This document shows, in pieces, positions 1-9,616 of a stretch of 64,000 bases of DNA. The DNA is from Trichobilharzia regenti (Eukaryota; Platyhelminthes; Trematoda; Strigeidida; Schistosomatidae), in the NCBI GenBank assembly GCA_944472135.2, contig OX235262.1, forward strand, positions 25,281,362 through 25,345,361, read 5' to 3'. The notes under the pieces are model-generated. The model saw only the letters and a program-made list of their open reading frames with translations. It ran no database searches and had not been told where the DNA came from. The translations under genes were made by a program, and so were the position numbers. Each line of letters opens with the position of its first letter. Position 1 is the stretch's first letter.

Positions 1-160
1 GGAGGTCGGACTGGGTGTCTGTACATCGGGTTGGTGTGCAATGAGGTGGTCCTAGGTGCCATGGGTCGTACCAGTGATTCGGGACACCTGGAAAATTTAC
101 CATGTGTTCCTGGATATAAGGGTAGTACAGGTTGGGCCTAGGTTGACGGTTAAAAGGCAT
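1..160 (-). CDS. Open frame overlapping ORF1 end and running off the edge (partial)
   Basis: In the -1 frame relative to the 452-aa ORF1, a frame opens just after a TAG, has an ATG at 160 (MPFNRQPRPNLYY) and stays open to base 1. It is rich in Pro, His and Tyr. It may be the true ORF1 C-terminus after an indel, or the start of ORF2. The window edge prevents a decision. Confidence 0.3.
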   Translation of the reverse strand, partial: MPFNRQPRPNLYYPYIQEHMVNFPGVPNHWYDPWHLGPPHCTPTRCTDTQSDL

Positions 161-1455
161 AGCATCAAAGGTCTACCCATCCAACTGCTATTCGTCATAC
201 CGGTATACACCTTCGGGTTGTTTTTATAACTTAAAGGGAATTGTGAAGGAAGGTGCTTTGGCTGCAAGACTTTAGGAGTCTTGGAGCCTGACTTTCTATA
301 AGGTGGAGCATGCGGAACACCTCCAGATATACTTATGTTTCGAGAGGAGTTTTTCGTAACAAGTGATGGTTTGTTGGCATTCTTACTCTCAGCAGGCTTA
401 TTGAATACAAAGTATTCTTCCCCATCATTAGTCTCAACCCTGCGAAATTTGTTCATCGTGGTGAGGTTACTACGTTTGGGGGGAAATTTCTTAGAACAAC
501 TTGCAGAAGTTCTAGTCATTTTAACATCTTTCGATGAGGCTTTATTTACAGGGGTACTGGTATCTAAATCAGTTCCTAGTTCCATTGGCAGGTGTGGTTG
601 TTGTGTAGTTTGCTGAATGCTAGTTTCAGCACTAGGTGTCTGTTGCTGTGCACGATCCTTTTTTGGTAAATCAAAGCTAGAGGAGGTGACCAGGTTATTA
701 CTACGCATTATTCTGCGCTGACACGGTGTTTTATCCTGAGCTACGGTTATAGACTTATAACTGCTATTCAGTCTTAAGTGATCCTGACATTTAGTAAACT
801 TACTAGCATCAAGGGAATTACTGAATTTAAAAATGATTGGGCAATTAGCCTGGTTAGACTTTTTACGAAGTCGTTTGCATTCACATGGAACACTAGCCAT
901 GCCGCAACAAATCAGGATTTTGTGTCTTACAGTTTTCAGGGGCAGAGAATCTGGGACGTTGTAAACTATAGCTTGGTGAGAAGAGGTTATACGCTTCATC
1001 ACCTCCGTAGCCAAGCAGTCAATCAGATTTTCAGCTTTATTTAGGTTGTCTGGAGATATTTTAGGATGCCTTTCTAAAAGACAGGCTATTGGGTCTAAAT
1101 TCAAAAGCTTATTTTGAGTTACATCCAGTAAACACTTAACCTGGCCAATATCAGAACGGCTCTCCGTGGTATTTGAGATTGGCAGTGACATACTATCAAA
1201 CTGATCTAATTTTTTCTGAATTTCACTTACTTGCCTCTGCATATCTTTCAAAAGGAGGTTTAGTTTACAGAACTCAGAGTTCTCTAACAGAACATCTTTC
1301 ACCTGTATCACAGGAGTGAGATCTGCACTCAAACCATTTTGAGAGCTAGTAGTTGATACTGTATTACCAGGCGGTAATGCAGTTATAACCGAATTTAAGC
1401 CACTATCTAAAACAATTGTGTTTCTACGAACACGTTTTTTAGAGATTTGGACCAT
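97..1455 (-). CDS. LINE ORF1-like protein, 452 aa (element cut by window edge)
   Basis: Continuous reading frame from an ATG at 1455 to a stop at 97. The protein is hydrophilic and basic. A coiled-coil-like stretch lies around residues 57-85 (NLLLKDMQRQVSEIQKKL). A central segment at about residues 160-250 has the layout of LINE ORF1 nucleic-acid-binding regions (IVYNVPDS, then IIFKFSNS and a basic tail). The C-terminal half is Ser/Thr/Pro/Lys-rich and low complexity. It resembles in layout, not closely in sequence, the ORF1 at 5634-6749, so I infer a different CR1/Jockey-like LINE whose ORF2 lies left of the window. Function would be RNA binding in a retrotransposition particle. No zinc finger is visible. 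It could instead be an orphan ORF1 relic; the intact frame argues for a fairly young copy. Confidence 0.55.
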   Translation of the reverse strand: MVQISKKRVRRNTIVLDSGLNSVITALPPGNTVSTTSSQNGLSADLTPVIQVKDVLLENSEFCKLNLLLKDMQRQVSEIQKKLDQFDSMSLPISNTTESRSDIGQVKCLLDVTQNKLLNLDPIACLLERHPKISPDNLNKAENLIDCLATEVMKRITSSHQAIVYNVPDSLPLKTVRHKILICCGMASVPCECKRLRKKSNQANCPIIFKFSNSLDASKFTKCQDHLRLNSSYKSITVAQDKTPCQRRIMRSNNLVTSSSFDLPKKDRAQQQTPSAETSIQQTTQQPHLPMELGTDLDTSTPVNKASSKDVKMTRTSASCSKKFPPKRSNLTTMNKFRRVETNDGEEYFVFNKPAESKNANKPSLVTKNSSRNISISGGVPHAPPYRKSGSKTPKVLQPKHLPSQFPLSYKNNPKVYTGMTNSSWMGRPLMLCLLTVNLGPTCTTLISRNTW

Positions 1456-2149
1456 AATTTCAAGAATTATATGACAATAAGCAGTAAATAAATTTCAGAG
1501 CAAACACGTGCAAAAATGTCACCAATTTCGTACGTACTGCCAATGACCGAACAAGTGTTTGAGCGAATATTCAAAATGAACAAATCAATAGACAGTCTTA
1601 ACATGATTGGCTAATTACAATGGAATATCGATCCATATATACATAGCAAATATAACAGACTGTCAAACAAACATACATATTATATGGATATATATCACTT
1701 CCCCATTGTTTTCTATATAAATGTATTTAATAATGATATATTGCACTTACTTAATTTATTGCACTTTAATGATTCACCTAAGCACATCAACTTTTCTAAA
1801 ACTGCTTTCAATCCCTTGTAAACTTTGCACTTACCTCAATATTGGTTGATTACCGTATGCCTACAACCACGGGATGAAAACGAAACGAAGTCGATTTTCC
1901 CGCTCAACCTGGAGGACAACTGTACAGTTCAATATCTACACGCCTGGTTCAGACAATGAGTGTAATTATATATATATACCAAATATTTAACTGTTGAAAC
2001 ATTATTAACTTGTAGACATTTTAAGATATGACATTATACCATACTTGATCGTGCCTGTAAAAATGGCATGCATTTTCATGTAAATTTATATTTATATGAA
2101 AATACAAATTATCATTATTATTAGTAACGATATAATAATGAACCTCTGT
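1456..2149. other. Non-coding, probably 5' region of the left LINE
   Basis: AT-rich sequence upstream of the ORF1 start. No long frame on either strand, and no tRNA-like box or repeat that I recognise. It probably includes the 5' untranslated region of the left-hand LINE, but I see no clear element end. Confidence 0.3.
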
Positions 2150-2350
2150 GGGGAGTACTGGTTTGGTGATCACGTAGCATACTCGACGGATCGCTTTCAA
2201 TTAGACAACCACTGAAACTAAAGAGTACTGAACAGCTGTTTCATTCTAGTGTGGGACCCATCAGTAGCACGCACCCACAGTTTCCAAACCAGGATCTCTT
2301 TTTGACAAGGCAACTTCGTATACCATTCAGTCACTGGGACCCGATCCAAT
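2150..2350 (-). repeat. SM-alpha-like SINE with decayed hammerhead core
   Basis: Read on the minus strand from about 2347, the sequence begins GGATCGGGTCCCAGTG, has an A-box-like tract (GTGACTGAATGGTATACGA) and then a hammerhead-like core: CTGATGG (2264-2258), GTCCCACACTAG, and GAAAC (2242-2238). The same order occurs at 58694-58895, where the match is better. Schistosome SM-alpha SINEs are known to combine Pol III boxes with a hammerhead ribozyme. Here the A9 position of the core is G and stem II pairs poorly, so it is probably inactive. The family call is from memory of its layout, not an alignment. Confidence 0.55.
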
Positions 2351-2789
2351 GGCCGGTGAATTCTAACTTCTAGTGGTTCGTGATTTTTAGCGCAACCCCC
2401 AACCAATGTCATTGGCTGGTTTTCAGTGGTTTTCTAACAAATGAAATCTCTACAAATCAACTTTTGAAAATTATGGAATTCAGTCAGCATAACTCCACTG
2501 GCCAGTGGAATGTCCCTACCTCTACGCAAAGTCTTATTTCTTCGCATCTTTTAATCTTTTGATCAAACTATTTTAAAGGTGGAAATTTTAGCAACAAATT
2601 AACAAAGCATGTATTGATAAAGTCGGTTTTAGAACCTTAGTTGAAGAGGCATTATTTTCAGCAGGTTTCCCTTTGCGCATTATCTATCACATAGTGCTTC
2701 CGACAGCATAGTGTGGATGCTGTCACAAGCAGTACTGTTGAAAGGAAAATAACCTTGATAATTGGCATAGGAAGACTGATCTATTAGCT

Positions 2790-2810
2790 TTTACAGTTTA
2801 CAGTTTACAA
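2790..2810 (-). repeat. 3' terminal tandem heptamers of the CR1-like LINE
   Basis: Plus strand reads TTTACAG, TTTACAG, TTTACAA at 2790, 2797 and 2804, about 30 bp beyond the ORF2 stop. This marks the element's 3' end and probably serves as the RT's template-end recognition, as for CR1 families. Confidence 0.65.
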
Positions 2811-2841
2811 TTTATTTAGGATAGTAGGCTATATGCCTGTG

Positions 2842-5682
2842 TTAATCCTTTCGATTTATTTCATACAGGAGGTCCAATCTCGCCTTGAATGAATCAACGG
2901 ATGGCGCTGATACGACATGTTCCGGTAGGGAGTTCCAATGGTTCACAATTCGATGCGAAAAACGGATTTCCAGACGCAGACGATTCGACCGTGGTTTTTG
3001 AACCTTGAGGTGATGTCCTCGCAATTGGTTGGTGCTAGAAGGAAGAAATAATTTAGATAAATTAGCTCCAAAATCATTTCTTAGGATACGGTATGCTAGT
3101 ATTAGGTCACCCCTAAGTCGTCTGTATGACAGTGGAAATAAACCCAGTCGACTTAACCTCTCCTCATATGACAGGGTTGAGAAACCCTTTATTAGCTTAG
3201 TTCCTACTCTTTGCACCCTTTCTAATAAGTCAATTTCGTATTTGAAACACGGGCTCGCTGCCTGGATCCCATATTCCAAATGAGGTCTGATATAAGTCGG
3301 ATATAATATACGAAATATATCAGCGTCAAAGTTCGCAAAAGCCTTGCGTATGGCCCATAACATTCGAAAACCCTTAGTGGCTGCAGTTCTACAGTTTGTT
3401 GCTGTTTTCAAGTCATGCTGCACAACCACTCCCAAGTCCTTGTACTCAGTGACCACTGGGAGAGTAATGCCATTCATTGAGTAATTGTGCACGTGACTAT
3501 GGGATACATGCATAACTACACTCTTGCTTAAGTTAATCTCCAAGGCCCAGCGCTTACACCAATCACTTAACAAGTTTAAATCTTCCTGCAAAGCAAGTTG
3601 ATCACTGTCATCGTGCAAAGCCCTCCATATCTTGATGTCATCAGCAAACAGTAAGCAGGATGACTTAACTACCGATGGAATCTCATTAACATAAATCAGG
3701 AAAAGAAGTGGGCCTAGAATTGTACCCTGAGGAACGCCACTCTTAACCGATTCCCATGTTGATAAAACCCCGTTAACTCGTACTCTTTGTCTTCTGTCCT
3801 TTAGAAAGTCTTGAATCCAGTCGGTAACCACTTTATTGATTCCCAGACTACCTAACTTTACTAGAAGACCTGAATGAGAAACCCTGTCAAACGCCTTGCT
3901 AAGGTCTATGAATATGGCATCCACCGGTATATTAGCATCAGCTGAGCTTGCCCAACTTTCTCTGGCCAAAAGAAGGTTGGTCAAGCAAGAATGACCTGCT
4001 CTAAAACCGTGCTGTTCCACAGCGAAAAGTTTGTTCCCTTCAATGAACTGAATGATAGCATCACGAATTATTCTTTCTAGTAGTTTAACAACAATACTGG
4101 TCAAACTAACAGGACGATAGTTCTGAACTAAGTTTCTAGATCCGGTTTTGAAGACCGGACTAATGATGGCATCTTTCCAGTCTCTTGGACATTTAGACTG
4201 GTCCAGAGACATATTGAAGATTACCGACAATGGCTCGGCTATGCTTTCAGCCAATGCTGTTAATATACGTGGGTGGAGTTCATCAGGGCCACTGGACTTA
4301 CCAGGATTGAGCCTTAGAAGCCACTTTAGGACAGTATCCTTTCCAATGTATAAGGGTGCCATTTTCAAGTTACCTTCTGGAAAATTTACAAAGCTGGTAT
4401 CAATATTATCAGAGAATACTTGACTAAAGTGCTTGGACAAAGCCTCAGCCTTAGTCAAGTTATCCTCAGCCATGTTTGTCTGGTCATCTTCAAGCATAAG
4501 AGGTGGGATAGCATCACTCTTACGTGTTCTTCTCTTGATATATGAGAAGAGTCTTTTTGGGCAGCCTGGTGAACTTTTAACTAACTGGGTTTCGTAAGCT
4601 ATCCTTGACTGGTGGATCAAAGTTTTACACTGGTTTCTGGTTTCACAGTATTTCAGCCGGAACTGCTGTAGCCCAGTAGAAACAAAGAGATTCCAGAACC
4701 TTTTTCTCCGTCTCAGGAGTGTTATAGCTTGTCTATTTATCCATGGTGGCCGATTTGTTGGCCTTTTAGGAACCCTCCAGGGGATGAGATCAGTGGTAAC
4801 CCTCTCAAGTGTATTCTTAAATCTATCCCATTCATCTTCAATGGATGAGACAATGTTGACTGACCAGTCGGCAGTTGAAGCACGCTCCTTTATAGCCACT
4901 ATGTCAGCATGCCAAACACTAGGCCGGGATTTGGGTTGAAAACTGACTAAATTGCCAGCCCTTAAGTTAAAATCTAACACCCCATGATCACTGTTTGCTA
5001 GAGGTGGATGAATAACTAGACCATCCACGTCGTCGTTGTCATGAGTAAGCACTAAGTCCAGCAAGGAAGATCCTTGGGTAGAACCGAATCTTGTACTACC
5101 TAAGACATGTTGTGTCAGGGCATTTTCCATGGTTGTCAAGAGTAACCGGCTGTCAAACTTATCAGCGGATCCTGGAGATGTGACAGCTACCCAGTCTATA
5201 TGAGGTGCATTAAAATCACCTAGAATAAGACAGCTACTGTGTTTACTCCATTGTTTGAGGTGATCTAAAATGAAGTCATCACACTGACAATAGGGACTTC
5301 TATACAGAACTCCAATGAGTAGAGTGCCGGTTGCAAAGCTTACTTCACAGCTAATTACCTCACCTGTCCCACTGTCATGAGCTTCAGATTTCACGGAACG
5401 AACATGTAGGGAGTTGTTGATGTACAGAGCAACCCCGCCACCTCTACGACCCTTAACTCTGTCGCTGCGCAAGCAACTAAATCCGCATAGCTCAGGTGTG
5501 TCATCTAATCCCGAAACCAGCCATGTTTCAGTAATGGCCACAATACCTGGGCTAAGGTCTTCTACTAATACACCTAGCTCGTGAAATTTGTTCCCGATAC
5601 TACGTATATTAGTGTACACTACCTTCAGGCTTCCTATGCGGTCTGGCCTATCCACACAGGTCTTGGAAGCATACGTTTCCAA
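2842..5682 (-). CDS. LINE ORF2: AP endonuclease + reverse transcriptase
   Basis: About 946 residues. The N-terminal 230 residues are an AP-type endonuclease: VYTNIRSIGNK, AITETWL, GGGVALYINN, GVLYRSPYC, LGDFNAPHIDW and the catalytic SDHGVLDF. The RT follows: NPGKSSGPDE, the palm block AIFIDLSKAFDRVSH, SGVPQGTILGPLLFLIYVNE and the catalytic FADD (LLFADDIKIW), then thumb and CR1-type C-terminus. It nicks target DNA and copies its own RNA there. There is no good start codon: position 5682 is TTG, the frame opens after a TAA at 5712-5710, and the first in-frame ATG lies well inside the endonuclease. The start given is therefore nominal, and translation is more likely by frameshift from ORF1 (see 5658-5703). 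Confidence 0.92.
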   Translation of the reverse strand: METYASKTCVDRPDRIGSLKVVYTNIRSIGNKFHELGVLVEDLSPGIVAITETWLVSGLDDTPELCGFSCLRSDRVKGRRGGGVALYINNSLHVRSVKSEAHDSGTGEVISCEVSFATGTLLIGVLYRSPYCQCDDFILDHLKQWSKHSSCLILGDFNAPHIDWVAVTSPGSADKFDSRLLLTTMENALTQHVLGSTRFGSTQGSSLLDLVLTHDNDDVDGLVIHPPLANSDHGVLDFNLRAGNLVSFQPKSRPSVWHADIVAIKERASTADWSVNIVSSIEDEWDRFKNTLERVTTDLIPWRVPKRPTNRPPWINRQAITLLRRRKRFWNLFVSTGLQQFRLKYCETRNQCKTLIHQSRIAYETQLVKSSPGCPKRLFSYIKRRTRKSDAIPPLMLEDDQTNMAEDNLTKAEALSKHFSQVFSDNIDTSFVNFPEGNLKMAPLYIGKDTVLKWLLRLNPGKSSGPDELHPRILTALAESIAEPLSVIFNMSLDQSKCPRDWKDAIISPVFKTGSRNLVQNYRPVSLTSIVVKLLERIIRDAIIQFIEGNKLFAVEQHGFRAGHSCLTNLLLARESWASSADANIPVDAIFIDLSKAFDRVSHSGLLVKLGSLGINKVVTDWIQDFLKDRRQRVRVNGVLSTWESVKSGVPQGTILGPLLFLIYVNEIPSVVKSSCLLFADDIKIWRALHDDSDQLALQEDLNLLSDWCKRWALEINLSKSVVMHVSHSHVHNYSMNGITLPVVTEYKDLGVVVQHDLKTATNCRTAATKGFRMLWAIRKAFANFDADIFRILYPTYIRPHLEYGIQAASPCFKYEIDLLERVQRVGTKLIKGFSTLSYEERLSRLGLFPLSYRRLRGDLILAYRILRNDFGANLSKLFLPSSTNQLRGHHLKVQKPRSNRLRLEIRFSHRIVNHWNSLPEHVVSAPSVDSFKARLDLLYEINRKD

Positions 5683-6749
5683 GACCTGACTATTTGAAAA
5701 CCCACCAGTTTAAGGTTAGTCTCACCATTTTTGCGTCTTGTTTCTAGCTGGGACAAAACTTCTTTTCGTTTAAGTCTGTCTTCAAGAGATAAATCAGGTC
5801 TGGCTGAAATTCCTGACCCGGCAAGGTTGTGTACATTAGCCAGTAGATGATTCCGTTCATCAGGAGAACCTAAGACTACTTTAAGCAACCTACGCTGATT
5901 AGAACATTCATCATCTCTTTTGCCTATTCTAATCAGCTTTTTAATCGATACTCCAGGGAAATTCGCTGGGAGCATCTTCCTTATAATACTACTCACTAAT
6001 TTAAGGTCGTGATCGTGCCTTTTCACGGGATCAGATTCTTTGGACTCTTCCAAATTTCCAACAATTATGTTAGAGTCTAAGGAGAGCTTGTCGTATTTAG
6101 CAGTGGCTACGTCCTTTCTCACCACTATTGATGCAGCCTGGCTACAGGTGACAGACGTTTGCCTACCATCAATATTACTATATTTCTTTCGACTGCTTAT
6201 TTTTGTTACCCATTTATCATCTGCCTGCAGTTGCTTCTCAGGGCTGCTGCAGTTTTTGATGGTACAATCAAGATCAGTGTCTGCGCCACCTTCATGGTGA
6301 ACTTCGCTTACGGTGTTCTCTGGTTCTGAGGTGCTGTTTACAGCTTCCGTTTTGTTACCTTTTCGCTTACTAAGACGCTTCGAACGCCTAGTAGGTTTTA
6401 CTTCCGGGGTAACTGGGATAGTAACCGCCGGTGTGATAACATTCATGATGGCACTTACTGCTTCATCTTCAGACGGGCAGTCCGTGTCACTCTTACTAGC
6501 CACGCTATCATCAGGAAGTTCCATGGCTTTAGACAGCAGTTCGTGAGCCTCCCTTATTAAGGTCATCTTTGGGGAGCAACACATTCTGCACATCCAGTGG
6601 GATGTTGGAGCAGTACAGCGTTTGTATGCAGCTGGACGTAATCCAGTACACATCTTATGATACCACTTTTCACAGTTATTACACTGTATTCCATCATCTA
6701 CCAAAAAGTAACACTCCGCCCTATTACACTTATGTGGTACTTTTGACAT
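5634..6749 (-). CDS. LINE ORF1: PHD finger + nucleic-acid-binding protein
   Basis: 371 residues from an ATG at 6749. Residues 8-52 form a C4HC3 PHD-type zinc finger (CNRAEC, CNNCEKWYH, C, WMCRMC). A charged linker with basic clusters (RRSKRLSKRKGNK) follows, then at about residues 225-330 a fold-like region (NIIVGNLEES, KLIRIGKRDDE, LLKVVLGSPDERNHLLANV) resembling the RRM-like region of LINE ORF1 proteins. PHD fingers in ORF1 occur in several CR1-type LINEs. The role is probably RNA packaging and perhaps chromatin targeting; the targeting role is inference. It overlaps ORF2 by 49 bases, with ORF2 in the -1 frame. Confidence 0.85.
   Translation of the reverse strand: MSKVPHKCNRAECYFLVDDGIQCNNCEKWYHKMCTGLRPAAYKRCTAPTSHWMCRMCCSPKMTLIREAHELLSKAMELPDDSVASKSDTDCPSEDEAVSAIMNVITPAVTIPVTPEVKPTRRSKRLSKRKGNKTEAVNSTSEPENTVSEVHHEGGADTDLDCTIKNCSSPEKQLQADDKWVTKISSRKKYSNIDGRQTSVTCSQAASIVVRKDVATAKYDKLSLDSNIIVGNLEESKESDPVKRHDHDLKLVSSIIRKMLPANFPGVSIKKLIRIGKRDDECSNQRRLLKVVLGSPDERNHLLANVHNLAGSGISARPDLSLEDRLKRKEVLSQLETRRKNGETNLKLVGFQIVRSWKRMLPRPVWIGQTA
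5658..5703 (-). promoter_or_regulatory. Candidate -1 ribosomal frameshift signal at ORF1/ORF2 junction
   Basis: On the minus strand the heptamer GGGTTTT (5703-5697) sits in the ORF1 frame as G_GGT_TTT, matching the X_XXY_YYZ slippery pattern. After an 8-nt spacer comes a perfect 12-bp stem: 5688-5677 CAGGTCTTGGAA pairs with 5668-5657 TTCCAAGACCTG across the 8-nt loop ACGTATGC. ORF2 is in exactly the -1 frame and opens 7 nt upstream of the heptamer. Slippery site, spacing, stem and frame all agree with programmed -1 frameshifting. Activity is inferred, and chance cannot be excluded without other copies. Confidence 0.65.
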
Positions 6750-6990
6750 GATGAATTTCTACTGGAAACAGCCGAGATAATTTACCCAATATAGACTATA
6801 TAAGTGGTTAAAATCAAAACTTAACAGACAAAAGTCAAGTTAAAGTTTTTTTTAAATGTTATTGAAGTGAATAACACAACAAAACAGCGATTTGTCAAAA
6901 ACGTGAAATACGTGAAAAAAGCACTCCCTTTCAAACAGCGCGCGATTGGATAGTACTGTACTTCATATACAAGTTTACTGAACATCGAAG

Positions 6991-9024
6991 GTCACTAGGG
7001 CAGCCTGTAGAGGGACGTAGGTCATTTGATCAGCTGATGGATATTGGCGTTATTTATTGGGTAAACGTCAAGGTTAGGTCATTTTTCGTTGTTTTTCACA
7101 CTTTTTTACCTATATTCCTGCTAAAAGTTGATGAAATGCGGCCTATTTAGCAGAAAGAGCATATGGTGGTGTCCTTATCCGGACGTAGGTCACAGCCAGT
7201 TTACAGTTTGCTGAAAATACATAATTTTTCCGTTCAGAAAATGTCTAATTACTTGAAGACACATGTTATAACGACTTTTTGTGAATTTATTTTGCAGTTT
7301 AATGGATTACACATGGACATGATGAAGTGGGATAGCTCGTTTTGGTAATTATTTCACTTACTTTGTTGTGTACTTTGCCTAAATGCTGACAAGGCTCCTC
7401 GACATATATTTCTTTAAGAAAAATCTGCAGAAATACTTGAAAATTACATATGCATAGTATTTACTTATTTGATGGCATAAATTTGATGTTAGCAAGCAGA
7501 TGCAATATCAACTTTGCATTATTGAAAAATGTTGACTAACATAATTATATACAGTTCAAATCATTATTTTGTCATTTTAAGCATATTTAATGGTTAATTA
7601 TTGTGTTTACACTGATAACCATGTCTACATCTGTATAATTCTTATGTTCTTTTTCAGATAATATCTACTTTCGGGAATTTCATAGATTTGACTGATAAAG
7701 AAAAAGATACCTGCACTGTTGTCGATTTCAAATTACATGTTAATTCATTAATAAATGTATTCCTTGTTATTCGTTTGTTTATTCTACTTGATGAGACCGA
7801 ATATTAGCCCTTGCGTAATCTATGAGGTGTAGAGTATGTGAGGCTATCTTTGAAATACTAAGTAGGAACAGATATTCGGAGAAGCCTATTGGTTAATGAT
7901 TATGTTGTAGTCAAATAAAGTAAATATGTCTGAAGTGTAGAGGAGGTATTGAGATTATAAAGCGTTTCGAGTTATCTATCGTCTTAGCAGAATACATATA
8001 CTGATTCGCGATTCATAGTCACAAAGTGAGAGTAAATCTACCTGAGATAGTTTGCTTGTGATTTCTGCATGCCGCAGTATACCATAAGGAGAGACTATAC
8101 CTTTGCTGTTAGATGTATGATTCAGTGCAGCTACGGTTACCGTAATAATTAAAAACAGAATGCCTAGGGTTATCAGCCAAAGAACACGATACGTTGCTAT
8201 CTGCTCATATAATCACGTAAGCAAAAGTTTTCCAGACGCCGCATTTACTCCTAACAGTTTACCCTCAACTTCTAACTTAGCACGTGTTACTTATGTTACT
8301 GGAACACAGTCGCATTACAACCGAAGGAAGACAGATTCATTGAAAAATTGCTTATTAAACAAAAATTAGATTTCAAATGTACAGATAATTCAGATGAGTA
8401 GTCCTCTGTTACCTTCAGTAAGTTCCATCTCCGTACACGGTACATTTATGTTTTTCCATAAGTCTGAAAAGGTTTAAGAAAAGCATAATTAACTTGGGTA
8501 CTACATGTGTGATCTGAATAAAAAATTTTCCTGATAAGCATTTACAAGTGATCACTTTACAAACAATATATATATATATATAAGTAGCCCAATAGTTTTC
8601 ACTAAACTTAAGGGACTTCGCAACTTATCGTTTGTCGATATCTAGTAGGTCCATCGAAGCATCATGAAATGATAAAATTATTTAACAACAAGTTATGCAG
8701 TAGTTTCCAAAGCTTGTAAAAATATTTTAGCAAAAATGACAACAACTTTATGACAAATAATAGGTCCTGACAGCAATAATAATAACGTTCATGTTCATAG
8801 TGACTATAAAAACAATGACAGATATTATTATCGCAACGAATTCATCATTAACTTAGATAGACAACTAATAATAATACAATCATATTAAATAAATGTATCA
8901 CTTAATCTTAAGAAGCATGTGTTTACTTACTTTCACTCTATTCTCTCAATACTGATGTGCTCAACTAGCTCATTCCAACTGAATTTAAGATTAATTCTGA
9001 AAGTGAGTGGAGATCCAGTTTATG
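6991..9024. other. Intergenic, no gene recognised
   Basis: AT-rich, with only short frames. A (TA) run lies near 8570-8584. The 70-residue frame at 8160-8369 has no family signature and no splice context I would trust. Confidence 0.4.
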
Positions 9025-9386
9025 TCAAATAAAAACATGTAACTTACATGTATTACACTGCTTACTGCGACATCTGGTACCTGCTTTCCGATCTTCGTGA
9101 CAAGGACACAGTTCATCTAGGTTTACCTACATATACAAAAGTATACGTATATGCTGCATCAACCATGCCGTTTTTATCATGATTAGCCAGACCACTGTGT
9201 ATATTATACTTATTTAAGGATCCCTGAAAATAATGGTCAAGCGATAATTGAAGTTGCGTAAAGTTATTACCTCTTCAAGACATTGTTTGCATTCTTGACA
9301 CTCCTGAGAAGTCCTTAGATCGTAATTTGGCATGAATTCGTTGAATTCAGCAAATAAATCTACTGGTATATCATTTCTTTCCTGAG
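9025..9386 (-). CDS. Unidentified cysteine-rich protein, two 3' exons
   Basis: Two minus-strand exons are supported by splice signals and phase. Exon 9386-9271 follows an acceptor (TTATTACAG) and ends at a GTAATA donor. Exon 9126-9025 follows ATATGTAG and runs to TGA at 9027-9025. Phases agree. The encoded C-terminus has an acidic stretch (DIPVDLFAEFNEFMPNYD), then paired cysteines: CQECKQCLEE, LCPCHEDRKAGTRC, KQCNTCK. The CxxC spacing suggests zinc or another metal binding, but I recognise no family. The first exon was not found; it should lie between 9400 and 9600. It is head-to-head with VPS25. It could be a non-coding chance match; phase agreement and the Cys pattern argue against that. 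Confidence 0.4.
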
Positions 9387-9429
9387 CTGTAATAATTTGT
9401 GTTGTCAGTTATCTCTCCAATTTGATAAA

Positions 9430-9616
9430 ACGCTCACGGAAATTCAGGACTTAACCAAGCAGCAAAATGATGTTTGAAATTACCTCAACTCGAATGACAA
9501 ACTGGCCAATCACAAGCGAGCGAATCGCTTGTTTATCTCATTCGCGGTCACTCAAAATTACGTCCGTCGACAGGCTGTCAGGTCACTAGAGCGCAGGGGA
9601 TTTGGTCCGCGGCACG
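9430..9616. promoter_or_regulatory. Possible bidirectional promoter (VPS25 / Cys-rich gene)
   Basis: The interval between the two divergent coding regions is less AT-rich than its surroundings, has several CpGs (CGTCCGTCGAC, GCGAGCGAATCGC), and includes a CCAAT-box sequence (GGCCAATCACA, near 9504-9514). No TATA box at a standard distance. Compact spacing suggests one shared housekeeping promoter; this is inference. Confidence 0.35.

Larger units (their letters stand above)
2790..6990 (-). mobile_element. Nearly complete CR1-like non-LTR retrotransposon (LINE)
   Basis: Two long intact ORFs in LINE order: PHD-finger ORF1 (5634-6749) and endonuclease/RT ORF2 (2842-5682), followed by a short 3' UTR ending in tandem TTTACAG-type heptamers at 2790-2810. 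The ORF2 C-terminus (RGDLILAYRIL, then FSHRIVNHWNSLPEHVV) is typical of the CR1/Jockey group. CR1 elements characteristically end in short tandem repeats rather than poly(A), as here. The 5' end is not resolved; I place it near 6990 only because ORF1 starts at 6749 and a 5' UTR is expected. Neither ORF contains a stop or frameshift, so the copy may be recent. Confidence 0.85.

Noticed and set aside
335..1044. Plus-strand frames over the left LINE
   Set aside because: Antisense shadows of the minus-strand ORF1; no motifs.
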